A stretch of DNA of 64,000 bases from Bog-756 sp963699085 (lineage in GTDB: Bacteria > Actinomycetota > Acidimicrobiia > Acidimicrobiales > RAAP-2), in the NCBI GenBank assembly GCA_963699085.1, contig CAVOTH010000004.1, positions 1,798,001 through 1,862,000 of the forward strand. Direction: 5' to 3'. The translations under genes and the position numbers were made by a program. The notes below the pieces were generated by a model. It searched no databases, was not told the origin of the DNA, and saw nothing but the letters and a program-made list of their open reading frames with translations. Below, one piece after another: positions 47,638 through 56,296 of this stretch. How positions within the stretch are numbered: the first letter of the stretch is position 1; every line of letters begins with the position of its first letter.

Positions 47638-48705
47638 CTACCAGAGGGCATTCCAGTCGTCCGGCTCCAGCCACCCGGTCGGACCCTCCGACGGGCGCGG
47701 CACCCGGACGGCGACGACGTCGATCCAGGTCGGTTGGTCGAATCCTGATTTGCGCCAGTACCGAACCGGGACCGACTTCCAGTCCCGGCTCTTCACGCCC
47801 CCCTGCGAGTAGCCGGGACGGACGAGCAGATGGGTGGACGAGCCGGCGATGACCACGCACGGGCGGATCTTGCCCTCGAGGTCCGGCTCGTCGGGATCGA
47901 CATCGTCGAAGCGGACCCATACCAGCACGACCCCGGCCGACCACGGGTCGTCACGGTCGAACTCCTCCTCCTCCATCGGGGTGAGGAGGGCACGTCGCCT
48001 ACCCAGCGACGGGGCGATGGACGCAGTCGGAGGTCCCGTCGTCGTACCCTCGGACCGGCGCTCGCCGGCAGCAGCCCGCTCCTTCTTCCGGGCCTGACGG
48101 ACCTGCTCGGCGGCTTTGGCCTTCGCTTCGGACTGCCGGCGTCGTTCGTCAGCATCGCGCTGCTTCTTGGCCCGCCGGGCATCACGCTGTTCCGGCGACA
48201 CGGCGGATGCCTGCTTCGGCTCGGAGGGCGACGGTGCGGTCCGTTCGAACCGGGCCCAGTCGGTCAACCCGAAGCGTTCCTCGGTATCCAAGACGGTGAA
48301 GCACAGGTCGGACGCGGCCATGTCTCCGTCGGCCACCGAGGCGAGCATCAAGGCGACCGTCACGTCGTCGTAATCGGTGCCCACCGCATCGACCGCCTCG
48401 AGGAGCTGGTCACGGGTCGGTTCGTCGGCGTGCTCGCCGAGTACCTCGATAACGGCGGCCAAGCACGGCTCTGACAGGACGGCGGCGGCGTAGGGCAGTG
48501 CCGCCCGGTACTGGACCTTGCCCAGCACCGACAGCGGGTCCCGATGCTTGCGCAACGAGGCCAGGGCGCTGGCGATCGGCTTGGAGATCGGGTATCGGGG
48601 ATCGGCCACCGCCTGCAACGAGTCACGCAGCTCCTGCACGCCTACCCGGGACAGGGCCGCCTGCAGCATCGCCTCTCGGGCGCTTTCGGTGATGGGGCCT
48701 TCCAT
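47638..48705 (-). CDS. Protein with C-terminal PemK/MazF-like domain
   Basis: A 355-aa protein. Residues 1-150 are a helical domain of unknown type, then a basic charged region (about 170-215) likely coiled coil, then a C-terminal domain (about 260-355) with VLVWVRFDD...GKIRPCVVIAG and GWLEPDDWNALW. The last part resembles PemK/MazF RNA-interferase folds, but catalytic residues were not verified and no antitoxin is adjacent. AAGGA precedes the ATG. A decayed copy of its 3' end lies at 41330-41570. Confidence 0.6.
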   Translation of the reverse strand: MEGPITESAREAMLQAALSRVGVQELRDSLQAVADPRYPISKPIASALASLRKHRDPLSVLGKVQYRAALPYAAAVLSEPCLAAVIEVLGEHADEPTRDQLLEAVDAVGTDYDDVTVALMLASVADGDMAASDLCFTVLDTEERFGLTDWARFERTAPSPSEPKQASAVSPEQRDARRAKKQRDADERRRQSEAKAKAAEQVRQARKKERAAAGERRSEGTTTGPPTASIAPSLGRRRALLTPMEEEEFDRDDPWSAGVVLVWVRFDDVDPDEPDLEGKIRPCVVIAGSSTHLLVRPGYSQGGVKSRDWKSVPVRYWRKSGFDQPTWIDVVAVRVPRPSEGPTGWLEPDDWNALW

Positions 48706-48761
48706 GCTTCCGGTCCTTCAGGTTCGATCCGCCCGGTGGTGAGCGGTAACGGTGGGTCATC

Positions 48762-48801
48762 ATCGCAGAGGAATCGGACCTGGCGGAATCGCAGAGGAAT
48801 C
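48762..48801. repeat. 14-bp direct repeats in divergent promoter region
   Basis: ATCGCAGAGGAATC occurs at 48762-48775 and 48788-48801, each followed by a near-identical (c/g)GAC, a spacing of 26 bp. They lie between divergent genes and could be regulator sites. ACGGTTGCAGTC (about 48841) follows. Confidence 0.4.
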
Positions 48802-48955
48802 CGACGCAGCGCACACTGGACCAGCACCGACCGTGGCCGGGACGGTTGCAGTCCAGTGACGGAACGTGAGCATGGGATGAATTGGCACACCAGGGGTGTT
48901 GAATAGATGTATCCCGCAGTGACGTCGTCACTCGGACCAGGAAAGGCAGAGGACA

Positions 48956-49279
48956 ATGGACCAGGAGCACGAGACCCAACAGGAGACCGCCACCCCCGCG
49001 ACGGGCACGCCCGGCGATGCCCTGCGCTCCCTGCCCGCCGAGGCGGCCAGCCGCGGCACCCGCTTCATTTCGGCTCAGGCCATGCAGGCCCGGCTGTTCT
49101 CGGTCTACGACGCCGCTGCCGCTGCCGAAGATGCACTGGCCCTGGTGCAGAGCCAGCTGACCCTGACGCTCAACCGGAGTTACTACGAGGCGGACGAGAT
49201 CGAGCAGATGGCCTCCCAGCTCGACTCACTTCTCTCGCTCGACACGGTCGAGCCGGGCGAGCTCGTCTCTGACGAGTAG
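48956..49279 (+). CDS. Hypothetical protein, 107 aa
   Basis: A 107-aa mainly helical, acidic protein with an Ala-rich middle (FSVYDAAAAAEDALALVQ) that may be coiled. GAGGACA precedes the ATG. The Thr/Pro-rich N-terminus is probably flexible. No family is recognised; a real gene is likely by composition. Confidence 0.6.
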   Translation: MDQEHETQQETATPATGTPGDALRSLPAEAASRGTRFISAQAMQARLFSVYDAAAAAEDALALVQSQLTLTLNRSYYEADEIEQMASQLDSLLSLDTVEPGELVSDE

Positions 49280-49333
49280 GACCCTCAGGCGGACCTGAAC
49301 GGGTGCGGCCCCGGGAGACCGGGGCTGTTCCAG

Positions 49334-50383
49334 CTAGCCGATCATGCCCTTGACCTTGGCGATGATGTCGAGTTGGGTCTGGTCGCCTGTCGGGACCGGG
49401 ATCACCTGGAGGTGGGTCACACCGGCCTCGTTGAACGCCGCGACCCGCTCGGCCACGTAGCTCTCGGGACCGCACAACGACATCGACTCCAGCAGGTCGT
49501 CCGGCACCAGGGCCTCGGCCTCGGCCTTCTTGCCGTCGAGATAGAGATCCTGGATCTTTTCGGCTTCCGCCTCGTACCCGTAACGCTTCACCACATCGTT
49601 GTAGAAGTTGTGACCCTTGGCACCCATGCCGCCCACGTACAGGGCCACCATCGGTCGGGCCAGATTCCGCAACGCCAGCACGTCGTCACCCTCGCCGATG
49701 GCCACCATCCCGCCGACGGTGATCTGGAGCGGGTCGAGCGACGGGTCGCGCTTGGCCCTGCCCTCCTCGAGTGACGCGCCCCACACCTCATGGACCTTCT
49801 CGGGAACGAAGAGCATGGGGATCCAGCCATCGGCGATCTCGGCCGTCATGGCCACGTTCTTGTGGCCGAGGGAGGCGATCCAGATCGGGATGCGCGGCCG
49901 GACCGGCCGGCCGATGATCTTGAGGGCCTTGCCCAGACCGGTGCCCTCGCCCGCCGGTAGCGGCATGTCGTAGTACCTGCCGTGGTGCTCGAGGGGAGCC
50001 TCCCGCGCCCACACGTTGCGGCAGATATCCACGATTTCCCTGGTCCGACCCAGCGGTGCGTCGAAGGGAACGCCGTGCCACCCTTCGATGACCTGCGGGC
50101 CCGAGGAGCCGAGACCCAGGTGGAACCGGCCCTCGGACAGGGCGTCCACGCCTGCCGCGGTCATGGCGATGAGCGTCGGGGTCCGGGTGAACACTGGCAG
50201 GATGGCCGAACCGATCTCCACCGTCTCGGTCAGAGCGGCCAGGTAACCCATCTGGCTCGGACTGTCCACGCCATAGGCCTCGGCCACCCAGACCAGGTCC
50301 AGGCCGGCCTTCTCCATCTCCGCCACTTCGGCCGCCGCCTTCCGGAAGCCGCCGGCGTAGCTGAGCATGGTGCTGATCTTCAT
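49334..50383 (-). CDS. F420-dependent LLM-class oxidoreductase
   Basis: A 349-aa TIM-barrel luciferase-like protein, probably using reduced F420. Evidence is MKISTMLSYAGGF, IGSAILPVFTRTPTLIAMTA, GRFHLGLGSSG and PRIPIWIASLGHKNV. This layout suits the actinobacterial TIGR03559/03857-like group; the substrate is unknown. The thioesterase and acyl-CoA dehydrogenase genes lie just upstream on the same strand, so it may take part in fatty-acid or steroid metabolism (inference). Confidence 0.88.
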   Translation of the reverse strand: MKISTMLSYAGGFRKAAAEVAEMEKAGLDLVWVAEAYGVDSPSQMGYLAALTETVEIGSAILPVFTRTPTLIAMTAAGVDALSEGRFHLGLGSSGPQVIEGWHGVPFDAPLGRTREIVDICRNVWAREAPLEHHGRYYDMPLPAGEGTGLGKALKIIGRPVRPRIPIWIASLGHKNVAMTAEIADGWIPMLFVPEKVHEVWGASLEEGRAKRDPSLDPLQITVGGMVAIGEGDDVLALRNLARPMVALYVGGMGAKGHNFYNDVVKRYGYEAEAEKIQDLYLDGKKAEAEALVPDDLLESMSLCGPESYVAERVAAFNEAGVTHLQVIPVPTGDQTQLDIIAKVKGMIG

Positions 50384-50452
50384 CGGGATCCCCTGTCGGT
50401 TCGGGTATGGATCATCTCCAGGAGATTAGGTGACGCCGCCGAGCGGCCCGGG

Positions 50453-51271
50453 CTACGGCATCGGCGGGGCGATCCGCACGCTCATCGATTGGCTGGCAGT
50501 GGCCAACAGGCCACCCGTCTCCGACCACAGGTAGGCGGTTCCCTGCCCGTAGCCGGCAGCCAGCGCCTGGATGCGGATGTCGCACAGCACCCATTCGGTG
50601 GGCTCGAGGCGGACCACCCGCAAGGTGTTGTCGAGACTGCGGGACATGGTCCGCCGCCCGATGGGCTGGGCGAGGGCACCGGTCACGTAGTCACCCAGGA
50701 TGGCGAGGGTCGCCGCCGATGGCTCCAGGTGTCCGGGGACCCGGGCCCACAGGGCGCTGTCCGGTTCGCCGGGGATTCCCTCGTCGGCGATGATCTCCTC
50801 GAAGGTGCGGCCCTTGGCCACCCGGACGTCGATCCGATCGAAGATCGAGTTCTTGAGGAACGACGGCAGGCGACGTGGTGGGCAGTCCTCTGGCCGGGAG
50901 ACCGATGGTGGCTGGTCCCACACGCCGTCGGTCTCGGTCGGTCCGGGCAGCCCCAGTGCGGCGTTCACGGTGAGTATTTCCCTATCGCCCACCCGACCCA
51001 CGGCACGAGCCTGGGTGACCCGGCGGCCTTCGGCGGCCAGGGTCACCGTCAGGTCCAGGACCGACCCGGTCGGGGCAAAGGACAGGTACTGGGCTGTCGA
51101 CCACACCGTGGGCCGACCGCTGGCGGCCTCGAGGGCGACCAGTGCGGCGCCCAGCCCGCACCCGCCGAAGAGGAAATTGCCGGGGGTGGTCACTTCGGGC
51201 ACCACCGGCATCCGCCAGTGGAGCCGGTCGCCCAGCTCCTCCATCCCGAGGAACTGTCGGGCGTCGGTCAT
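50453..51271 (-). CDS. TesB-like acyl-CoA thioesterase (double hotdog)
   Basis: A 272-aa protein with two hotdog halves. N-terminal FGGCGLGAALVALEAAS and C-terminal region RTMSRSLDNTLRVVRL fit acyl-CoA thioesterase II-like enzymes. It follows the acyl-CoA dehydrogenase gene by about 25 bp on the same strand, consistent with one operon for acyl-CoA turnover. The specific acyl chain is unknown. Confidence 0.8.
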   Translation of the reverse strand: MTDARQFLGMEELGDRLHWRMPVVPEVTTPGNFLFGGCGLGAALVALEAASGRPTVWSTAQYLSFAPTGSVLDLTVTLAAEGRRVTQARAVGRVGDREILTVNAALGLPGPTETDGVWDQPPSVSRPEDCPPRRLPSFLKNSIFDRIDVRVAKGRTFEEIIADEGIPGEPDSALWARVPGHLEPSAATLAILGDYVTGALAQPIGRRTMSRSLDNTLRVVRLEPTEWVLCDIRIQALAAGYGQGTAYLWSETGGLLATASQSMSVRIAPPMP

Positions 51272-51296
51272 CGGGGTCCCCAGGTCGGGGAGATGG

Positions 51297-52493
51297 TCAA
51301 CTGCGGGGGACCTTCGACCACGGGAGCTCCTTGTCGACCCGCACGTCGCCGGGGAGCCCGAGGATGCGCTCGCCCAGGATGTTGCGTTGGATCTCCGAGG
51401 TGCCGCCCTCGATCGAGTTGGCCCGGGACCGTAGGAAGTACTTGCGCGAACTGCCGGGGGGACCGACCAGGCCCAGGCCCTCCGACCGGCGCATGGTGTA
51501 GTCGTAGTCGATCAGCCCGTCGGCACCCTGCATGTCGATGCACAGTTCGAAGACCCGCTTGTTGATCTCGGCGAACATCAGCTTGGCGATCGAACCCTCG
51601 GGTCCCGGGTTCCCCGCCCTGCGGTTCTGGGCGGCGCGCATGTTGGTCAGGCGCAGGGCCTCGGTCTCGATCCACAGCTGCATCAGCCGGTCGCGCTCGA
51701 CCGCGGTTCCGTACTCGCCCTTGGACTGGAAGATCCGGACCGCCTCGGCGATCGAGCCCGAACCCTGTGACGGGGCGCCGCCACCACCGCCGATCGTGGT
51801 CCGCTCGTTGGACAGGGTGGTCATCGCCACCCGCCACCCTTCGCCCACGTCACCGATCCGGTCGGCGTCCGGCACCCGGACCTCTGTCATGTAGACCTCG
51901 TTGAACTCGGCCTCACCGGTCATCTGACGGAGCGGGCGCACCTCGACGCCCGGTGCATGCATGTCGAGGGCGAAATAGGTCATCCCCTTGTGCTTGGGAG
52001 CATCGGGGTCGGTGCGGGTCACCAGCATTCCCCGGTCGGCGATGTGGGCCAGGGTGTTCCACACCTTCTGCCCGGTGATGACCCATTCGTCGCCATCGCG
52101 TACCGCCCGGGTGGCCAGGCTGGCCAGGTCGGATCCCGATCCCGGCTCGCTGAACAGTTGGCACCACGCCTCCTCGCCGGTGAAGGTACGACGAAGGAGC
52201 CGCGATCTCAGCTCGTCGGACCCGTGGGTCACCATGGTCGGGCCGGCCATGGTCAGGCCGAAGAACTCCCGGGCGCCCATCGGTGTCGCTCCGGCCGCGG
52301 CCACCCTTCGATCGACGATCCGCTGCAGATTGGGCGGTAGGCCCAATCCGCCATAGCCCTCGGGGAACGAGATCCAGGCCAGACCGAGCTCGAACTGGCG
52401 ACCCCGGAACTCCTCGACCGGGACCCTCTTCGGGTCGGCCTCGTCCAGGAGCTGGGTGGTCCGTTCCTCGACCAGTGCGGTGTCATCTGCCAT
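51297..52493 (-). CDS. Acyl-CoA dehydrogenase
   Basis: A 398-aa FAD enzyme. The flavin-site signature WCQLFSEPGSGSDLASL, GQKVWNTLAH and C-terminal GTSEIQRNILGERILGLP are typical. It catalyses alpha,beta-dehydrogenation of acyl-CoA or sterol side-chain CoA esters. With the thioesterase and F420 gene it forms a probable minus-strand operon. The catalytic Glu was not located by eye, so the acyl-chain class is open. Confidence 0.93.
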   Translation of the reverse strand: MADDTALVEERTTQLLDEADPKRVPVEEFRGRQFELGLAWISFPEGYGGLGLPPNLQRIVDRRVAAAGATPMGAREFFGLTMAGPTMVTHGSDELRSRLLRRTFTGEEAWCQLFSEPGSGSDLASLATRAVRDGDEWVITGQKVWNTLAHIADRGMLVTRTDPDAPKHKGMTYFALDMHAPGVEVRPLRQMTGEAEFNEVYMTEVRVPDADRIGDVGEGWRVAMTTLSNERTTIGGGGGAPSQGSGSIAEAVRIFQSKGEYGTAVERDRLMQLWIETEALRLTNMRAAQNRRAGNPGPEGSIAKLMFAEINKRVFELCIDMQGADGLIDYDYTMRRSEGLGLVGPPGSSRKYFLRSRANSIEGGTSEIQRNILGERILGLPGDVRVDKELPWSKVPRS

Positions 52494-52590
52494 GGGCAGA
52501 ACATACCGCCCGCCACCGATCGGATCCCCGGGTAGGGCGGCGCCGTGCAGTACCGGTCACCGATGGCGCACACCGCGGGTGCGGTGGTGG

Positions 52591-53250
52591 TCAGGGCTGG
52601 AGCCGCCGGATGGTCCACCCGGCACCGTCGCCCTCGTATCGGACCCGGTCGTGGAGGCGGTCCACTCCCTGCTGCCAGAATTCGAAGGCCCGGGGCGTGA
52701 TCCGCCATCCTCCCCACCACGGGGGACGGGGGACGTCGCCGTCGGCGAACTCGGCCGTCCACCGGGCCACCTGGGAGTCGAGCGTCCGGCGATCGGCCAC
52801 CGGTCGGCTCTGGTGGGAGGCGTAGACGCCGATTCGGCTGGCGACCCCGCGGGTGGCGTAATAGGCATCGGACTCCTCGTCCGTGGTCCGGGTGGCCGAG
52901 CCCTCGATCCGGACCTGGCGCCCGAGTGGCTCCCAATAGAAGAGCAGGGCTGCTTCGGGGTTGGCGGACAGGTCATGGCTCTTTTGCCCGTCGTAGTTCG
53001 TGTAGAAGACGAATCCGTCCCCATCCCAGGATTTGAGGAGCACCATCCTCGCCGACGGTCGGCCGGCGGCGTCCGAAGTGGCGAGGGCCATCGCTTCGGG
53101 GGCGTGGACCAACTCGGCTGCCCGGTCGTACCAGTGCCCGAACTGCACCAGTGGGTCAGGATCCACGGTGCGTTCGTCGGCCGTCCCGTCCGAGGGCCGG
53201 AGCGCGCTGGCCGGTACCGTCGGCGGGTTGGCTGTGGGACCGGCATCCAT
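52591..53250 (-). CDS. pdxH: Pyridoxamine 5'-phosphate oxidase PdxH
   Basis: A 219-aa FMN enzyme converting PNP or PMP to PLP. Motifs are PSARMVLLKSWDGDGFVFYTN, YDGQKSHDLSANP, ASHQSRPVADR and the C-terminal DRVRYEGDGAGWTIRRLQP, all typical. It is divergent from the PLP-dependent class V enzyme with only 33 bp between starts; a shared cofactor link is plausible but not shown. Confidence 0.92.
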   Translation of the reverse strand: MDAGPTANPPTVPASALRPSDGTADERTVDPDPLVQFGHWYDRAAELVHAPEAMALATSDAAGRPSARMVLLKSWDGDGFVFYTNYDGQKSHDLSANPEAALLFYWEPLGRQVRIEGSATRTTDEESDAYYATRGVASRIGVYASHQSRPVADRRTLDSQVARWTAEFADGDVPRPPWWGGWRITPRAFEFWQQGVDRLHDRVRYEGDGAGWTIRRLQP

Positions 53251-53283
53251 TCCTCGACCCTAATGGGGGGCACCCGGTGACCT

Positions 53284-54555
53284 GTGAACGGGCAACCGGC
53301 CACCGACCCTGGTCCGATGGCCCGGGACAGGAGCAGCGCTAGCGTCCAGAACGTGGCGACCCCCCTCGACATCGCAGCCGAACGGGCGGCCACCCCAGGG
53401 TGCGCGGCGGTGGCCCACCTGAACAATGCGGGGGCGGCCCTGCCCACTACGGCCACCCTCGACACCGTGATCGCCCATCTGCGGCTCGAAGCGATCATCG
53501 GCGGGTACGAAGCGGCCGCGGCCGAGTCGGACCGGATCGACGCAGTCGCAACATCGGCCGCCCGGCTACTCGGGGCGCGGTCAGAGGAGGTAGCGCTCAC
53601 CGGGTCGGACACCGAGGGATGGACCAAGGCCCTCTGGGGGCTGGCCCTCGGTGGTGGGCTCCCAAGCGGCCGGCGGGTCCTGGTCGACCGGCAGACCTAC
53701 GACAGCCATTACCTCGGTCTGCTCCAGGTGTCCCAGATCACCGGATCGGCCATCGATGTCGTGCCCGCCGTCGCCGACGGGACCATCGACCTGGAAGCAC
53801 TGACCTCCGAGTTGGCCGTCGGCGACGTGGCCCTGGTCAGCGCCACCCACGTGGGCACCCACCGCGGGCTGGTCAATCCGGTGGCGGAGGTCGGTGACCG
53901 CTGCCGTCATGCCGGTGCCCTGTTCTTCCTCGATGCCTGCCAGAGCGTCGGCCAGCTCCCGGTCGACGTGGTCCGCATCGGGTGTGCCGTGGCCACCGCC
54001 ACCGGGCGCAAATGGCTGCGGGGTCCGCGGGGGTCAGGACTGCTCTACGTCCGGGCCGACCTGGTCGAGTCGCTCCGGCCACCCGGGATCGACGGGTCCT
54101 CGGCCCGGTGGGAGGACGCCGGCCACTACCGGCTCCAGCCCGGGGCGGCCCGGTTCATGCCCTTCGAGTACCCGGTGGCCGTCCACCTCGGGCTGGGTAC
54201 GGCCATCGACCACGCCCTGGCGCTCGGGATCGATGCCATCTACGACCAGGTCAACCGGATCGCCGAGTTCCTCCGGGCTGAGCTCGCCTCGGCCGACGGA
54301 GTGTCCGTCCATGACGGCGGTTCCCGTCGCAGTGGCATCGTCACCTTCACGGCGGCGGGGGTCGAGCCCATTGTGATCAAGGGGGCGGCGACGGCTGCCG
54401 GCGTCAACGTGTCGGTCACCGAGGCCGGCGCGGCCCGGTTGGACATGGGCGGGGCCCGGCCCGAAGCCATCGTGCGGGCCTCACCCCACTACTTCAACAC
54501 CGAAGAGGAGTGCGCCCGGCTGGTCGAGGTGGTGGCCGACCTGGCCCGGTTCTGA
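53284..54555 (+). CDS. Aminotransferase class V-fold PLP protein
   Basis: A 423-aa PLP enzyme related to isopenicillin-N epimerase and cysteine desulfurase types, possibly the EgtE-like lyase of ergothioneine synthesis, although no egt genes are near. The PLP Lys lies in TGRKWLRGPRGSG (K243), the Asp in LDACQSVGQLP, and the substrate His/Arg region in HVGTHRG. The GTG is kept as start; an in-frame ATG at MARDRSS and a GTG later are alternatives. Confidence 0.85.
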   Translation: MNGQPATDPGPMARDRSSASVQNVATPLDIAAERAATPGCAAVAHLNNAGAALPTTATLDTVIAHLRLEAIIGGYEAAAAESDRIDAVATSAARLLGARSEEVALTGSDTEGWTKALWGLALGGGLPSGRRVLVDRQTYDSHYLGLLQVSQITGSAIDVVPAVADGTIDLEALTSELAVGDVALVSATHVGTHRGLVNPVAEVGDRCRHAGALFFLDACQSVGQLPVDVVRIGCAVATATGRKWLRGPRGSGLLYVRADLVESLRPPGIDGSSARWEDAGHYRLQPGAARFMPFEYPVAVHLGLGTAIDHALALGIDAIYDQVNRIAEFLRAELASADGVSVHDGGSRRSGIVTFTAAGVEPIVIKGAATAAGVNVSVTEAGAARLDMGGARPEAIVRASPHYFNTEEECARLVEVVADLARF

Positions 54556-54589
54556 TCGGTGGCGCCGTCCTGTTCGGTGGCCCAGCGGT

Positions 54590-55171
54590 TCAGGACGGTC
54601 GTATTGCCGGGCACCCGGCCACGTGATCGTCGACCACCCCCACCGACTGCAGGTAGGAGTAGACGATCGTGGGACCCACGAAGGTGAAGTCGCGCCGCTT
54701 CAGATCGCGGCTCAACCGGTCCGACAGTTCGGTGGTGGCGGGGAGACTCTCCCCCGGGGGGCGATGGTGGACCACCGGCGTGCCATCGACCCACGACCAC
54801 AGGAAGTCGGCGAAGGAACCGTGCTCTTCCTGGACGGCCAGGAACGCCCGCGCGTTACGGGCCGTGCCGTGCACCTTCAACCGGTTGCGGACAATGCCCG
54901 GATCCTCCAACAGCCCGTTCAGCTTGGTCTCATCGAAGCCGGCCACCACCGCCGGATCGAAGCCTGCGAACGCGGCCCGGTAGTTCTCACGCTTGGCCAG
55001 AATGGTGGACCACGACAGCCCGGCCTGTGCGCCCTCGAGCACGAGGAACTCGAACAGATGCTGATCGTCGTGGGACGGCACACCCCATTCCGCGTCGTGG
55101 TACGCCCGCATGGCATCGGAGCTCTCGGCCCATGGGCACCGTGCGCCCGTGGTCGTTCCGGCGGCAGTCAT
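54590..55171 (-). CDS. tag: DNA-3-methyladenine glycosylase I
   Basis: A 193-aa base-excision enzyme removing 3-methyladenine. N-terminal CPWAESS with MRAYHDAEWGVP and the zinc ligands (C near residue 12, H17-type, then C-terminal HV and GCP) are typical, as is LSWSTILAKRENYRAAF. It is soluble and not in an operon; it converges on the class V gene. Confidence 0.93.
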   Translation of the reverse strand: MTAAGTTTGARCPWAESSDAMRAYHDAEWGVPSHDDQHLFEFLVLEGAQAGLSWSTILAKRENYRAAFAGFDPAVVAGFDETKLNGLLEDPGIVRNRLKVHGTARNARAFLAVQEEHGSFADFLWSWVDGTPVVHHRPPGESLPATTELSDRLSRDLKRRDFTFVGPTIVYSYLQSVGVVDDHVAGCPAIRPS

Positions 55172-55211
55172 AGGCGCACCCTACCGGCGGGGTGTGGCGC
55201 GAGGATGGGCC

Positions 55212-55610
55212 ATGGATTCTGAACTGCTGCACCTCACCGTCCAGGACCGCCAGGTGGTCGACCTGACTCCTGATCTGAACCGGTTCTGTCGAGGTCGCGG
55301 CGACGGGCTCGCCAGTGTCTTCGCCCCGCACGCCACGGCCGGCCTCGCGCTCCTCGAGGTGGGCTCCGGTTCCGAGGAAGACCTGGTCGACATCCTCGGG
55401 CACCTGCTCCCCCGGGACGACCGCTACCGCCATCGCCACGGCTCACCCGGTCACGGTGCCGACCACGTCCTGCCCGCCCTGGTCAGCCCGTCGTTGACCG
55501 TGCCCGTCCTGGACGGGACGCCGATGCTCGGCACCTGGCAGAGCGTCGTGCTGGTCGACACCAACGGGGACAATCCCCACCGGACGGTGCGCCTCAGCTT
55601 CCTCGGTTGA
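55212..55610 (+). CDS. YjbQ/UPF0047 family protein
   Basis: A 132-aa protein of the YjbQ family, whose members have been linked to thiamine-phosphate synthesis activity. The motif FAPHATAGLALLE and the C-terminal GTWQSVVLVDTNGDN are characteristic. GAGGA precedes the ATG; the open frame upstream belongs to the tag region. Its stop overlaps the stop of the TetR gene by 17 bp. Confidence 0.88.
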   Translation: MDSELLHLTVQDRQVVDLTPDLNRFCRGRGDGLASVFAPHATAGLALLEVGSGSEEDLVDILGHLLPRDDRYRHRHGSPGHGADHVLPALVSPSLTVPVLDGTPMLGTWQSVVLVDTNGDNPHRTVRLSFLG

Positions 55611-56169
55611 TAGGGCGAAGCCCGTCGAGCGCGGCCTGCAGAATCGGCTCGACGTAGGAGAAGTCACCGTGGATCTTGGCGATGGCGACGACCATGTCGG
55701 TGATCTGTTCCAGCGTGAAGTCACTGCGGACCTCGTGAGAGCGTTGTGCGGCCACGAGGAGCGGCCGGCCTGCGGCGAGCACCCGGGCGCGTCCTTCTCC
55801 CAATAACGGGTTGGTGCCGTCCGACCGCTCGAGTAACTCGGCGGCAATAGCTCGCTTGGAAGTGACGAAGGCGAAGAACTGGTTCAGCCAGGTCACGAAC
55901 GCCGCACCAGGCGTTTCGCCGTCAGCGATCTCGGCGACCCGGCAAAGGGCTCCGATCCGTTCGGCATAGAGGGCCTCGAGCAGTTCTCGACGGCCGGGAA
56001 AGTTGCGGTAGAGCGTCGCCATCCCGACCCCGGCGCGTCGCGAGATCTCGGCCATCGACACCTCAGCATCAGGATCGGCGAACGCGTCAGACGCGGCGCT
56101 CAGGATCTTGTCGCGGTTGCGCTCGGCGTCGGCACGCTTGGGGGGTGGGGGCATCGGGTTCGAAGACAT
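55594..56169 (-). CDS. TetR family regulator
   Basis: A 191-aa repressor. The helix-turn-helix is MAEISRRAGVGMATLYRNFPG (residues about 38-58); the remainder is the ligand-binding domain. It is divergent from the aldo-keto reductase, and two palindromic sites sit in the intervening region (56182-56194 and 56215-56227), so it probably represses that gene and itself. Confidence 0.9.
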   Translation of the reverse strand: MSSNPMPPPPKRADAERNRDKILSAASDAFADPDAEVSMAEISRRAGVGMATLYRNFPGRRELLEALYAERIGALCRVAEIADGETPGAAFVTWLNQFFAFVTSKRAIAAELLERSDGTNPLLGEGRARVLAAGRPLLVAAQRSHEVRSDFTLEQITDMVVAIAKIHGDFSYVEPILQAALDGLRPINRGS

Positions 56170-56181
56170 CGGAGTCTAAGT

Positions 56182-56194
56182 GGACAGGCTATCC
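56182..56194. promoter_or_regulatory. TetR operator site 1
   Basis: GGACAGGCTATCC is an imperfect palindrome (one mismatched pair). A related site lies 33 bp further on, about three helical turns away. It lies in the divergent TetR/aldo-keto reductase promoter region. Confidence 0.55.
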
Positions 56195-56214
56195 GATAAT
56201 CGATACAGTGAAAT

Positions 56215-56227
56215 GGACAGCCTCTCC
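56215..56227. promoter_or_regulatory. TetR operator site 2
   Basis: GGACAGCCTCTCC, a second copy differing from site 1 at two positions and with the same palindromic pairing. Together they suggest co-operative binding by a pair of TetR dimers. Confidence 0.55.
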
Positions 56228-56296
56228 GCTTATTGAGGCATCAGACCACACGACCCGTCGCGACCGGCTCGCGGCGACCCCACAAGGAGATTCTCC

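Noticed and set aside
47638..48705. Complete toxin-antitoxin system
   Set aside because: No antitoxin-like gene is adjacent and the PemK-like similarity is only suggestive.
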